A stretch of DNA of 64,000 nt from Puniceibacterium sp. IMCC21224 (lineage in GTDB: Bacteria > Pseudomonadota > Alphaproteobacteria > Rhodobacterales > Rhodobacteraceae): positions 124,001 through 188,000 of the forward strand of contig NZ_LDPY01000004.1 of assembly GCF_001038505.1 (NCBI RefSeq), read 5' to 3'. The notes below the pieces were generated by a model. The model was not told where the DNA came from, did no database searches, and saw nothing but the letters and a program-made list of their open reading frames with translations. Numbering within the stretch: the first letter of the stretch is position 1; every line of letters begins with the position of its first letter. Positions 44,585 to 53,800 of this stretch are shown here, piece by piece. The position numbers and the translations under genes were made by a program.

Positions 44585-46504
44585 TTAAACCTCCCTTATG
44601 GGAAGGGTTCTTTCGACCTTCCCCATTTCTCCGGTCTCGTAAGCCACCTGGGCGCTCACATGGACCTTGGTTGAACCGTCATAGAGTGCCGCGATAACAT
44701 CGGCGTAGCGTTCCTCTACGACCTTGCGACGCAGTTTTCGGGTTCGAGTGATCTCGCCATCGTCCGGGTCAAATTCCTTTGGAAGGCAGACAAAGCGCTT
44801 CAGGTGCAGTGGCTCGGTGACGGCCTTGTTTACCCGTTCGAAAGCCGGGCGTATTAGCGCCGCGACTTCGTCGCGCTGAGACAAATCTGAATAGGACACA
44901 TATGGCACACCGTTCACCTCGGCCCAATGACCGACAGCTTCAAAATCCACGCAGATCATCGCAGTCAGCTCATCCCGCCCCGCTCCGACAACGGCCGCAT
45001 CCTTGATATACGGACTGAATTTCAGCCGGTTCTCTATATAGTTTGGCACGTAGCGTTCACCGCCCGCCGTATGCATGACCTCGGAGACGCGCCCCAGAAC
45101 CACAAGCTGGCCATTCTCCTCAAGATAGCCGGCATCGCCAGTACGCAGCCACCCGTCCGTCAGGGCTTCGGCGGTCGCTTCGGGTTTGTTGAAATAGCCA
45201 TTGAACACACCTTCCGAGCGCAAGAGGATTTCACCGTTCTCGTCAATCTTCGCCTCGACACCCGGCACGGGCTTGCCGACGGTATGCAGGCGCACCTCGT
45301 TGGGGGCCTGCATCGCGGTGATCGCGCTGTGCTCGGTCTGGCCGTAGAACTGGCGCAGCTTGATCCCGAGGGCGCGGTAGAACACGAAGGTATCTTCGCC
45401 AATCGCCTCGCCACCGGTAAACGCATTCCTCAGGCGGCTCATGCCGAATTGATCCTTGATCGGACCGAAAATGAGAGCCTCCCCCAGAAAACGGCCCAGT
45501 GGTTCCAACGCACCACCACTTTGGCCGTTCAGTTTGCGCGTCTCGGCGGCAATCGCCCGGTCCATGAAGAAGTGGTAGAGCCACTTCTTCAACGGGGTTG
45601 AGTTCTCCATGCCGACCTGGATTGTTGTCAACATCTGGTCCCAACTCCTGGGTGCTGCCAGGTAGAAGGTCGGTGCGATTTCCCGCATGTCTCGAACGAC
45701 CGTTTCCTGCCTCTCCGGTACGTTCACCGTGAACCGGAACATCAGCGCCGCCGCCACCGTTATGGCATAATCGCCGACCCAGGCCATCGGGAGATAGGCA
45801 AGGATTTCCTCTCCCTCTCCAAACACTCCCGCTGCATGGCCATTGCGGACAGCGGCAAGAACATTCTTCTGGCTCAGTACGATACCCTTCGGCTTGCCCG
45901 TGGTGCCCGACGAATGCAGGAAGATTGCCGGGTCCTCGGGCTTCGCTCTGTTCAGAAGTTCATCGCGGCGGCGCGGATCCTCGTTGAGACTGTGCAGGCC
46001 GATTTCGATCAGGTGATCCCATGACATCAGGCCGTCGTCTTCATAGAAGCTGAGCCCGCGCGTTTCGTCGTATATGATATGCGCTATGCCGCTCGCGCTC
46101 GCGCTCCGCAGCTCGAGGACCTTGTCCACTTGCTCTTGATCTTCTGCTATGGCCGCGACGATTTCGACCTCGCTCAGGAAATGCTGAAGCTCTTCGATCG
46201 TTGCGCCAGGATAAGCCGGCATTGCATAGGCACCGAGCAGCGAAATCGCAAGCATGCCTGCATAGAGCCGCGCACGGTTGTCGCCCAGAATGAGCACAGC
46301 CTTGCCGGGCTTTACGCCGATCTTCTCAAGCCCGGCCGCGCAGGCCAGTACTTCTTCGGCGTACTCTGCCCAGGTGGTTTCCTTCCAGATTCCACGCTCT
46401 TTTTCGCGAATAGCAATATTCGACCCGTAGCTTGACGCGTTCCGTGCCAGCAATGCCCCGATCGTTTCGCTGGCGGAAAACTGCGATTTTGCTGCTTCAA
46501 CCAT
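44585..46504 (-). CDS. AMP-forming acyl-CoA ligase embedded in second transporter operon
   Basis: A 639-aa FACL-type ligase from the ATG at 46504 (GGAGGATCGC upstream). It has ILHSSGTTGKPKGIVLS, FYGQTEHSA in the adenylate motif, LRTGDAGYLEENGQLVVLGRVSEV in the hinge and a long C-terminal domain with FDPDDGEITRTRKLRRK. It is a paralogue of the ligase at 9686 with equal position in its operon, so each importer carries its own acid-activating enzyme. Substrate identity is unknown. Confidence 0.9.
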   Translation of the reverse strand: MVEAAKSQFSASETIGALLARNASSYGSNIAIREKERGIWKETTWAEYAEEVLACAAGLEKIGVKPGKAVLILGDNRARLYAGMLAISLLGAYAMPAYPGATIEELQHFLSEVEIVAAIAEDQEQVDKVLELRSASASGIAHIIYDETRGLSFYEDDGLMSWDHLIEIGLHSLNEDPRRRDELLNRAKPEDPAIFLHSSGTTGKPKGIVLSQKNVLAAVRNGHAAGVFGEGEEILAYLPMAWVGDYAITVAAALMFRFTVNVPERQETVVRDMREIAPTFYLAAPRSWDQMLTTIQVGMENSTPLKKWLYHFFMDRAIAAETRKLNGQSGGALEPLGRFLGEALIFGPIKDQFGMSRLRNAFTGGEAIGEDTFVFYRALGIKLRQFYGQTEHSAITAMQAPNEVRLHTVGKPVPGVEAKIDENGEILLRSEGVFNGYFNKPEATAEALTDGWLRTGDAGYLEENGQLVVLGRVSEVMHTAGGERYVPNYIENRLKFSPYIKDAAVVGAGRDELTAMICVDFEAVGHWAEVNGVPYVSYSDLSQRDEVAALIRPAFERVNKAVTEPLHLKRFVCLPKEFDPDDGEITRTRKLRRKVVEERYADVIAALYDGSTKVHVSAQVAYETGEMGKVERTLPIREV

Positions 46505-47282
46505 GCGATCCTCCAATATATGCCTCGATAACCCTCGGATCTTTTACAACATCCTTCGGGATACCGCTGGCGATCATTTCGCCGTAGTTGAGTGCCAGCA
46601 CCCGATCACAAATACCGATGATGACGTCCATATGATGTTCGATAAGCAGGACACTAACGCCGCGTTCATCCCGCGCGTCCAGAATGAAGCGGGACATATA
46701 CCCCTTCTCCTCCTGGTTCATACCCGCCATCGGCTCGTCAAGGATCAACATCTGCGGCTCTGCCACCAGGGCCCGCGCAAGTTCGACCCGCTTTTTCAGC
46801 CCGATCGGAAGGCCGTCGACCAGTTCGTACCGGATGCTCTCGAGCTGCAGGAACTCGATCACCTCCTCGACGATTTTGCGGTTCTCGACTTCTTCAGGAC
46901 GGGCCGCCCACCAATAGAACGCCGTGCGGAAAACTCCCGGGTGCATATGAATGTGCCGGCCGAGCAGGATATTATCGAGAACGCTCATCCCATTGAAGAG
47001 CGCGAGGTTCTGAAACGTCCGGGCCACACCGAGCTTTGCAACCTTGTGGGGTGCCGTGCCGGTAATGTTCTTTCCGGCCAACCGGACAGTCCCCTCGTTT
47101 GGCGGGTAGAACCCGGTGATTGCATTGGTAAGCGTCGTCTTGCCACTGCCATTCGGCCCAACAAGGCCGAAGATTTCCCCTCGCTGGATGACAAGATCGA
47201 CACCGGTGACAGCAACGATACCGCCAAAACGGCGTTCGATCCCTGTGCATTCCAGTATCGGCTTATTACTTAGTGTCGTCAT
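46497..47282 (-). CDS. HAAT-type ABC importer ATP-binding protein (LivG-like)
   Basis: A 261-aa ATPase (MTTLSNKPILECTG start) with Walker A GPNGSGKTT, the degenerate signature LPIGLKKRVELARAL, Walker B MLILDEP and a LivG-type tail. Its stop overlaps the ligase start by 8 bases. It is the first transporter gene after the SDR at 47316. As in the first importer, the order is LivG, ligase, LivH, LivM; here LivF comes before the binding proteins instead of after. Confidence 0.92.
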   Translation of the reverse strand: MTTLSNKPILECTGIERRFGGIVAVTGVDLVIQRGEIFGLVGPNGSGKTTLTNAITGFYPPNEGTVRLAGKNITGTAPHKVAKLGVARTFQNLALFNGMSVLDNILLGRHIHMHPGVFRTAFYWWAARPEEVENRKIVEEVIEFLQLESIRYELVDGLPIGLKKRVELARALVAEPQMLILDEPMAGMNQEEKGYMSRFILDARDERGVSVLLIEHHMDVIIGICDRVLALNYGEMIASGIPKDVVKDPRVIEAYIGGSHG

Positions 47283-47315
47283 ATGGCCCCCGTTTTCCCC
47301 CAGGCAATGCACGTA

Positions 47316-48170
47316 TCAAGATATCCGGAAGTAATCCGGTCGACCTGTGGGCCAGGGATCTCCCCACAACTGCTGCCCACCGTCGATATTCAGAACTTCA
47401 CCGGTTACGAATTTCCCCGAATTTGCCGCCATATAAACAACGCCTTCGGCGACATCCCATTCGTCGCCGGCGTGGCGCATCGGATTTGAGTCCTCGAAGG
47501 TGGCCGCGCCGTCTTCGGGATAGTTGTGAAAGCCGTTGCTTTCACAACATCCGGGCGCCACGCAGTTCACGCGAATCCCATGCGGCGCCCACTCTACCGC
47601 GACCGATTTTGACAAGTATATCACCCCTGCTCGCGCCGCACAGGTATGCGCGATGCCCGGCATGCCGCGCCAGATGTCGGCCACGATATTCACGATAGAA
47701 CCGGGTCGCTTTTGCTCGACCCAGTGTCGTGCGGTGGATTGCATCATCCACCAGGTCCCGTTGAGGTTGGTGTCGATGACCGCGTTCCAGCCCTTCGGAG
47801 AAAAGTCCAACGCTGCTTGGGGAAACTGACCCCCGGCATTGTTCACCAGAACGTCAATCGATCCGAATTCACGGTTGACCTCGCCAACGAAGTCCTCGAC
47901 CTGTCCGGGATCCCGGATCGTCATAGGCTTGGCAAACACCATGCCACCAAAAGTTTCGAGAAATTCCTTGGCCGAGGCCAGCTTTACCGCGTCGCGTCCA
48001 TTGATCGCAAGATTGGCACCCAACCTAGCGAACAGCACCGCAATGGAAAGACCCAAGCCACCGCCGGCGCCCGTCACAGCAACGGTTTTACCCGCAAACA
48101 AGTCGCTTGCATACACGGTTGCGCGTGACGCCAAGTCTCCTCGCGAAGACCCGTACTGCGTCTTAGTCAT
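47316..48170 (-). CDS. SDR family oxidoreductase
   Basis: A 284-aa SDR from the ATG at 48170 (GGGAGGAGGCGTC upstream); the longer frame crosses the operator and is rejected. It has VTGAGGGLGLSIA for NAD(P), NNAGGQFP, GSIVNIVADI and a CAARAGVIYLSKS region. The usual Tyr of YxxxK is replaced by Ala or Cys in that region (THTCAARAGVIYLSK), so 2,4-dienoyl-CoA-reductase-like chemistry, which does not use the classical Tyr, is more likely than alcohol dehydrogenation. It is the first gene of the second transporter operon. Confidence 0.8.
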   Translation of the reverse strand: MTKTQYGSSRGDLASRATVYASDLFAGKTVAVTGAGGGLGLSIAVLFARLGANLAINGRDAVKLASAKEFLETFGGMVFAKPMTIRDPGQVEDFVGEVNREFGSIDVLVNNAGGQFPQAALDFSPKGWNAVIDTNLNGTWWMMQSTARHWVEQKRPGSIVNIVADIWRGMPGIAHTCAARAGVIYLSKSVAVEWAPHGIRVNCVAPGCCESNGFHNYPEDGAATFEDSNPMRHAGDEWDVAEGVVYMAANSGKFVTGEVLNIDGGQQLWGDPWPTGRPDYFRIS

Positions 48171-48213
48171 GACGCCTCCTCCCTGTGTCCCGTTCGGGTT
48201 CGTTGCGGATAAT

Positions 48214-48227
48214 CTAACGCGTGTTAG
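48214..48227. promoter_or_regulatory. Operator copy 4, CTAACGCGTGTTAG
   Basis: This copy lies 43 bases upstream of the SDR start, on the minus strand. TTGCAT, 17 bases, then TAGATT form a promoter whose -10 lies in the operator's outer edge. This spacing is the same as at the 32050 copy. It would control the SDR-LivG-ligase-LivHM-LivF-binding-protein operon. Confidence 0.7.
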
Positions 48228-48275
48228 AAAACTATGCAAGACAAGAATGCGCTTTGCTATAGTGATCACCTCTGG

Positions 48276-49442
48276 TCAGTAAGACTTTGGAAGCCCTAAC
48301 GCTTTTTCGGCGATGAACGACAAAAGCATCTGTGGTGTCACGGGGACGATGCGGAAAAGTAGTGCCTCTCTTACCAGACGCTCCACATGATATTCCTTGG
48401 CGTATCCAAACCCGCCAAAGGTAATCTGCGCTGCTTCAGTCGCCTCGACCGCGGCATCTGCGGCCAGTAGCTTGGCAGCGTTGGCTTCCACTCCGCACGC
48501 CTCTCCCGAATCATAGAGGGCGGCGGCATGCATCACCATGAGATTGGCAGCTTCCACCCGTGCCCATGCCATTGCCAGCGGATGCTGGATGCCCTGATTC
48601 TGGCCGATCGGCCGCCCAAAGACCACACGCTCGTTGGCGTATTGCGCGGCGCGCACCAATGCATTGCGTGCGATGCCGATGCATTCGCCGGCAACGAGGA
48701 TGCGTTCCGGGTTCAGCCCATGCAGAATCTGTCGGAAACCCTTGCCCTCTTCCCCAATCAAGTCTTCGGCCGGGATTGGCAGTCTGTCGATGAACATCTC
48801 GTTCGAGTCAACGGCTTTCCGGCCCATTTTTTCGATTTCGCGAACATCCACGAAATTGCGGTCCAGATCCGTATAGAACAGGCTCAAACCCTCGGTCGGG
48901 TTAGTCACGTCTTCAAGCCGTGTCGTTCTGGCCAGAAGCAGCATCTTGTGGGCCACCTGCGCGGTCGAAATCCAGACCTTTTGACCATGAACGACGTACC
49001 TGTCCCCCTGTCGCACAGCTATGGTTTTAAGCTTGGTGGTATCCAGCCCGGTCGTCGGCTCGGTTACAGCGAAACAAGCTTTTTGATCGCCGGCGATCAG
49101 AGGGGGCAGCATGCGAGCGCGCTGTTCATCGGTTCCGAACTTGACCACCGGGTTGAGCCCGAAAATGTTCATGTGGATGGCCGAGGCCCCGCTGGCGCCA
49201 GCCCCCGATTCGGCAATCGCCTGCATCATGACGGTCGCTTCGGTGATCCCCAGACCAGCACCGCCTACGTCTTCCGGCATGGCAATGCCAAGCCAGCCAC
49301 CATCTGCCATCGCCCTGTGCAAATCATGCGGGAAACCCCCGTTCCGATCCCGGTCCAGCCAGTAGTCGTCATCAAACTGCGCACATATACGCAGGATCTG
49401 ATCTCGAATTTCCTTTTGTTCACCCGTCATTCGAAATGTCAT
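48276..49442 (-). CDS. Acyl-CoA dehydrogenase
   Basis: A 388-aa ACAD with AMPEDVGGAGLG, AVTEPTTGLDTTKLKT, VHGQKVWIST and the C-terminal TFGGFGYAKEYHVERLVREALLFRIVPVT...ALGLPKSY. It is the closest relative in the window of the ACAD at 6677, sharing the TTGLDTTKLKT and HVER blocks. Its start overlaps the CaiB-type gene stop by 4 bases; the pair is driven from the operator at 50671. Confidence 0.92.
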   Translation of the reverse strand: MTFRMTGEQKEIRDQILRICAQFDDDYWLDRDRNGGFPHDLHRAMADGGWLGIAMPEDVGGAGLGITEATVMMQAIAESGAGASGASAIHMNIFGLNPVVKFGTDEQRARMLPPLIAGDQKACFAVTEPTTGLDTTKLKTIAVRQGDRYVVHGQKVWISTAQVAHKMLLLARTTRLEDVTNPTEGLSLFYTDLDRNFVDVREIEKMGRKAVDSNEMFIDRLPIPAEDLIGEEGKGFRQILHGLNPERILVAGECIGIARNALVRAAQYANERVVFGRPIGQNQGIQHPLAMAWARVEAANLMVMHAAALYDSGEACGVEANAAKLLAADAAVEATEAAQITFGGFGYAKEYHVERLVREALLFRIVPVTPQMLLSFIAEKALGLPKSY

Positions 49443-50650
49443 TGTGTCTCGCTCCCATCCACACCTACAAACCCTGCCTCACACAGGGCAGTGATCCGGT
49501 CATCTTCATATCCAAGATTGCGCAGAATGCTTCGGCTGTCCGCGCCCGGCGGCCGCCCTAGCCAGCGCAACTCACCGGGGGTGGCGCTGAGATGCGGGAT
49601 AGGTCCAATCACCTGCGTTTGCTCGCCCTCAACCGATACGATGTCGCCGCGATGACGTATCTGCTCATTCGTCATGATCTCCTCGACGCTCAGCACACGA
49701 GAGGCAACCGCATCATAGCGGGCAAACTCCGCCTCGACTTCCGCAAGCGTGTGTTGCGTGACGAAATCATTTATGGCGTCGAAGACCACGGCCATATGCT
49801 GCGACATCTCGTCGAGTGTAGCGAACCGCGGATCATCGGCCAGCGCATCTCCGCCGACCGCCCGCAACAGGCGTTGCGCTGTTTCTGCGCTACCAGCCGA
49901 AACGGTCACCCACACCCCATCAGAGGTTCGGAACATGCCCCCCGGCGCAAAATCCATCGGCTGGCGCAGCCCGTTGCGCCGCGGCGAGAGGTTCGCGCCC
50001 GTCAATGCGGGCACGGGATAGTCCATCAGTCGAAGCAGCGCCTCGAACACCGCAAGATCGACGACCTGACCACGCGCAATCCCTTTTTCCCGGGCAAACA
50101 GCGCGATCATGATCCCCAAAGCACCCATCAACCCTGTCGTGCTGTCGGCCGCTGGAAATCCGGGGTGCATCGGTGGCCCGTCCGCAAAACCAGTCAGATG
50201 GGCTAGACCACTCAACGCCTCTGCCGCGCGCCCGAAAGCGGGCACGTCCCGCATCGGGCCGTCCTGACCGTAACCCGAAACGCGCAGAATAACTAAATCC
50301 GGGTTCCACTTATGCAGGGTTTCAGTCCCGACACCCGCACGTTCAAGCACGCCTGGCCGGAAATTTTCAACAAGTACGTCGGCGCTTTCAACCAGTCTGC
50401 GCAGGATGTCCCGTCCTTCGCCCGACTTCCAGTCGAGGCTCAGAATTTTTTTGTTGCGGCCCAGAGTTTTCCACCAAACGCCAACTCCGTCCCCGGCCTT
50501 TGGTCCGAGATCGCGCATCATATCCGTCCGGTTGGGTGCCTCAATCTTGATGACGTCTGCCCCAAAATCAGAAAGCAGCGAGGTCGAGAGTGGTCCAGCA
50601 ATAACATGACCGAGTTCGATGATTTTCAGCTGATGAAGTGGGGAGGTCAT
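49439..50650 (-). CDS. CaiB/BaiF family protein with altered nucleophile position
   Basis: A 403-aa CaiB-fold protein with the SGYGQDGPMR strand. The catalytic (Y/F)D-VQ motif reads PAFGRAAEALSG, so Gly140 stands where the nucleophilic Asp is expected. A second Asp is present in FPAADSTTG (Asp169). Many family members annotated as CoA-transferases carry this FGR variant, so activity as a transferase is unproven. It is the first gene of a two-gene operon with the ACAD at 48276. The start at 50650 lies six bases from the operator palindrome. Confidence 0.8.
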   Translation of the reverse strand: MTSPLHQLKIIELGHVIAGPLSTSLLSDFGADVIKIEAPNRTDMMRDLGPKAGDGVGVWWKTLGRNKKILSLDWKSGEGRDILRRLVESADVLVENFRPGVLERAGVGTETLHKWNPDLVILRVSGYGQDGPMRDVPAFGRAAEALSGLAHLTGFADGPPMHPGFPAADSTTGLMGALGIMIALFAREKGIARGQVVDLAVFEALLRLMDYPVPALTGANLSPRRNGLRQPMDFAPGGMFRTSDGVWVTVSAGSAETAQRLLRAVGGDALADDPRFATLDEMSQHMAVVFDAINDFVTQHTLAEVEAEFARYDAVASRVLSVEEIMTNEQIRHRGDIVSVEGEQTQVIGPIPHLSATPGELRWLGRPPGADSRSILRNLGYEDDRITALCEAGFVGVDGSETQ

Positions 50651-50655
50651 ATGAT

Positions 50656-50699
50656 CTCTTCGCTAATAATCTAACATCCGTTAGATTATTAGCGAAGAG
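50656..50699. promoter_or_regulatory. Operator copy 5 within a 44-bp near-perfect palindrome
   Basis: The core CTAACATCCGTTAG (50671-50684) is extended on both sides to 20-bp perfect arms (CTCTTCGCTAATAATCTAAC and its complement) around a 4-base centre. On the minus strand TTCGCT, 17 bases, then TAGATT is the equivalent promoter, overlapping the right arm. It is the longest such palindrome in the window and precedes the CaiB-ACAD operon. Confidence 0.75.
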
Positions 50700-50847
50700 G
50701 CGGACCAAATTCAAGCCGCAATTGCGATTCCAATGGCTCGGGAAAGGGTTAATGATTGCTGTCTTTTAGAAATTTGCGGTCAGACAGAGAGAATGTTTAC
50801 CCACAAAGTCGTCACCTTATTCACGTGATATCGACCAGTTCGCAAAG

Positions 50848-53800
50848 TCAGGAAGAGATCAACTTCGAATGCAACGTGGTCGGATTCATCTCCCGCCTCG
50901 GAGGACGGATCCGAAAGAGGAGCGCGTAAAGCACCGGCACGGCCACCAGCGTCAAGACCGAAGCAAAGGCAAGGCCGCCCATGATTGTGACCGCCATAGA
51001 CGCGAAAAACGCATCCGGCAGCAGTGGGATCATGCCGAAAATCGTCGTGCCGGCCGCGAGCACCACCGGGCGCAGACGGCTGACCGATCCATTCATCACG
51101 GCCTCGTAATCCGCAACACCATCTGCACGTTGCAAGTCGATCTCTTCGACCAGAACAATCGCGTTCTTCATCAGCATCCCGGATAGCGAGAGGAAGCCGA
51201 GCAAGGCCGTAAAGGTGAAAGGCAATCCGGTGAGCAACAGCCCCAGGACCATGCCCGTCACGGACATGGGGACGACAAGCCAAAGGATCAGCGGTTGGCG
51301 GATCTTGTTGAACATCAGGATCGAAATCGTCAGCATGACCAGGAAGCCTAGGGGAAGCTGTTTGCCAAGGCTTTGCTGCGCCTCCCCTGCGCTTTCGAAT
51401 TCGCCACCCCATTCCATCGAGTAACCTTCCGGAAGCGGAATGGCCTCGATCTCGGCGCGGACACTGCGGAAAGCTTCATCAGCGGTGAGGTCGCTGCGCG
51501 CGCCACCAAGGGCGGTGATCGTCCGTTCGCGGTCGCGCCGGTGAATGAGCGCCTCGGCGAGGCGTGTTTCGAAGCGTTCCACCAGGTTGGCCATGGGAAC
51601 ATAGGATCCCGCCCCCGCGGACCAAACCGACAGGTCGCGGACGTGGCCAATGCCGTCACGTTCGCTCTCTGGAAGTCGGAGAAGAATCGGGATCACCACA
51701 TCTCCCTCTCTCAGCTCGCCAACGCGCAAGCCAGAGGTTCCGAAGCGAATAGTGTCCGCGATCGCGCTGCGCGTGGCGCCGGCCAGCCGCATCCGCGACT
51801 CGTCGACGACAGGTTCAATGAGAATCTCGCGTTGGCGCCAGTTGGTGCGCGGATTAGTGATCGTACCTGCCTCCTCGAAAATGCTTGTCGCCTCATCCGC
51901 GAGCTGGCGCAGGATGACAGGATCGGGTCCCGAAAAACGAACTGCAACATCGGCACCGGCTGGCGGTCCGAACACGATCTCTTCGACGCGGATCAGAGCG
52001 TGGGGGAATTCAGCGGGCAAGTCTTCGTTGAGTCTGCTGGCGATCGCCGGGATCATCGCGGCGTCCGCAACCCGGACGATGAGCTGGCCATAGCTGGCAT
52101 CCGCCTGCTCTGGGTTGTATGTCAGCATGAAGCGGCTTGCACCACGCCCCACCAGGGTCGTCACATCTGTTACACCCTCTTCGGCCAGAAACATTTGTTC
52201 CAGACGTCGCATTTCGCGTTCGGTGACATTGATGTCGGTCCCTTGCGGCATCTGGAATTGGACATAGAAAATCGGGGTGTTCGACGCCGGGAAAAAGGCC
52301 TGCTTAACCTGACCGAAGGCCATCACCGACCAGACGGTGATCCCCAAGATTGTCAGCACGACCGGGATACGGGCGCGCAGCGCCAGCCACAGAAACCCGC
52401 GATAAACCCCATAGAAAGCGCCCTTGTAGGGATCATCCGAAATGTTCTTGGGGGCCTTGAGCAGCAGCTTGCCAAGATACGGCGTGACCGTTACGGCAAG
52501 AACCCAGCTCATGAGCAGCGATATGGCGATCACCGCGAACAACGAAAACAGGAACTCGCCCGTCGCATCGGGCGACAGACCAATCCCGGAAAAGGCCATG
52601 ATCCCGATCACGGTCGCGCCGAGCAAGGGGATGGATGTGGAACCTTCTGTTTCGACCGCCGCGTCTTCCGCGCTCTTTCCCCGCGCCATGCCGATTACCA
52701 TTCCCTCGGTGATGACGATGGCGTTATCAACCAGCATTCCCATTGCGATGATCAGGGCGCCCAGGCTGATCCGTTCCATCTGGATCCCGAACACCGACAT
52801 GAAGAACAGCGTGGAGAAAACGGTGAGCCCGAGCGTTGTCCCCACCACAAGGCCCGCCCGCCAGCCCATGGTCAGCATCAGCGCCCCGACGACGATGGCG
52901 ATGGACTGCCCTAGGCTGACAAGAAAACTCGAAACCGCCTCGTCGACCACAACATGCTGTTCATAGATAGGGGTGATCTCTACCCCCTCGGGCAACGCGG
53001 CCCTCAGCTGTTCGATCCGGTCCGAGACCGCAGCGCCGACCTCGACGACGTTCCGGTTTGTCAACGCCGACACGCCGAGAGTGAAGGCTGCTGCTCCGTT
53101 CTGGCGGATGATCTGGCTTGGCTGTTCGGCCTCATCGCGAGTGACACGGGCGATGTCGTTGACCGCCACTTGTCCGACCTCTCCAGCCACGCCAAGCCGC
53201 AGTTCTTCAAGCCCTTCGGGTGTTACATAACCCGGCGGAACCGACAGGCCGATACGTGCAGGGCCCTCGGTTATCTCGCCATTGGTGAACACCTGGTTCT
53301 CGTCCGTGAGAAGACCAAGTATCTGGTTGGGCGGAATCCCAAGTCCAGTGAGGCGGGCGGATGGGATCGAAATGGTGACCAATTCTTCGGCGAGGCCCTG
53401 AACCTCGACATTTGCGACCCCGTCGACAGTGACGAGTCCGACTCGCAACGACCTCGCCAGATCACGCTGCTGCTGTGGGGTCAGACCTTCGGTCGTCACA
53501 GCGTAGAACATGCCGAAGACGTCGCCAAAGTCGTCGTTTATGATGGGTGCGCGCGCGCCCGCCGGAAGCTCCCCCTCCACATCTCGGATTCGGCGTCGCA
53601 TTTCGTCCCAGACCTGCGGGATTTCGTCACGACCATAGGTGTCCACGATGTCAACAGTAATCTGCGCCATGCCCGGCATCGACTTGGATTCGACCCTGTC
53701 CAGCTGCTTCATCTGCTGCAAAGCATTCTCAATGACGTCAGCGACTTCCTCCTCGACCTCGACGGCCGTGGCGCCGGGATAGGGCACGAAGACGAGCGCG

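Noticed and set aside
50656..50699. RNA hairpin that hides the ribosome site of the CaiB-type gene
   Set aside because: The putative promoter lies inside the palindrome, so the transcript would begin in or after the arm and could not form the full hairpin.
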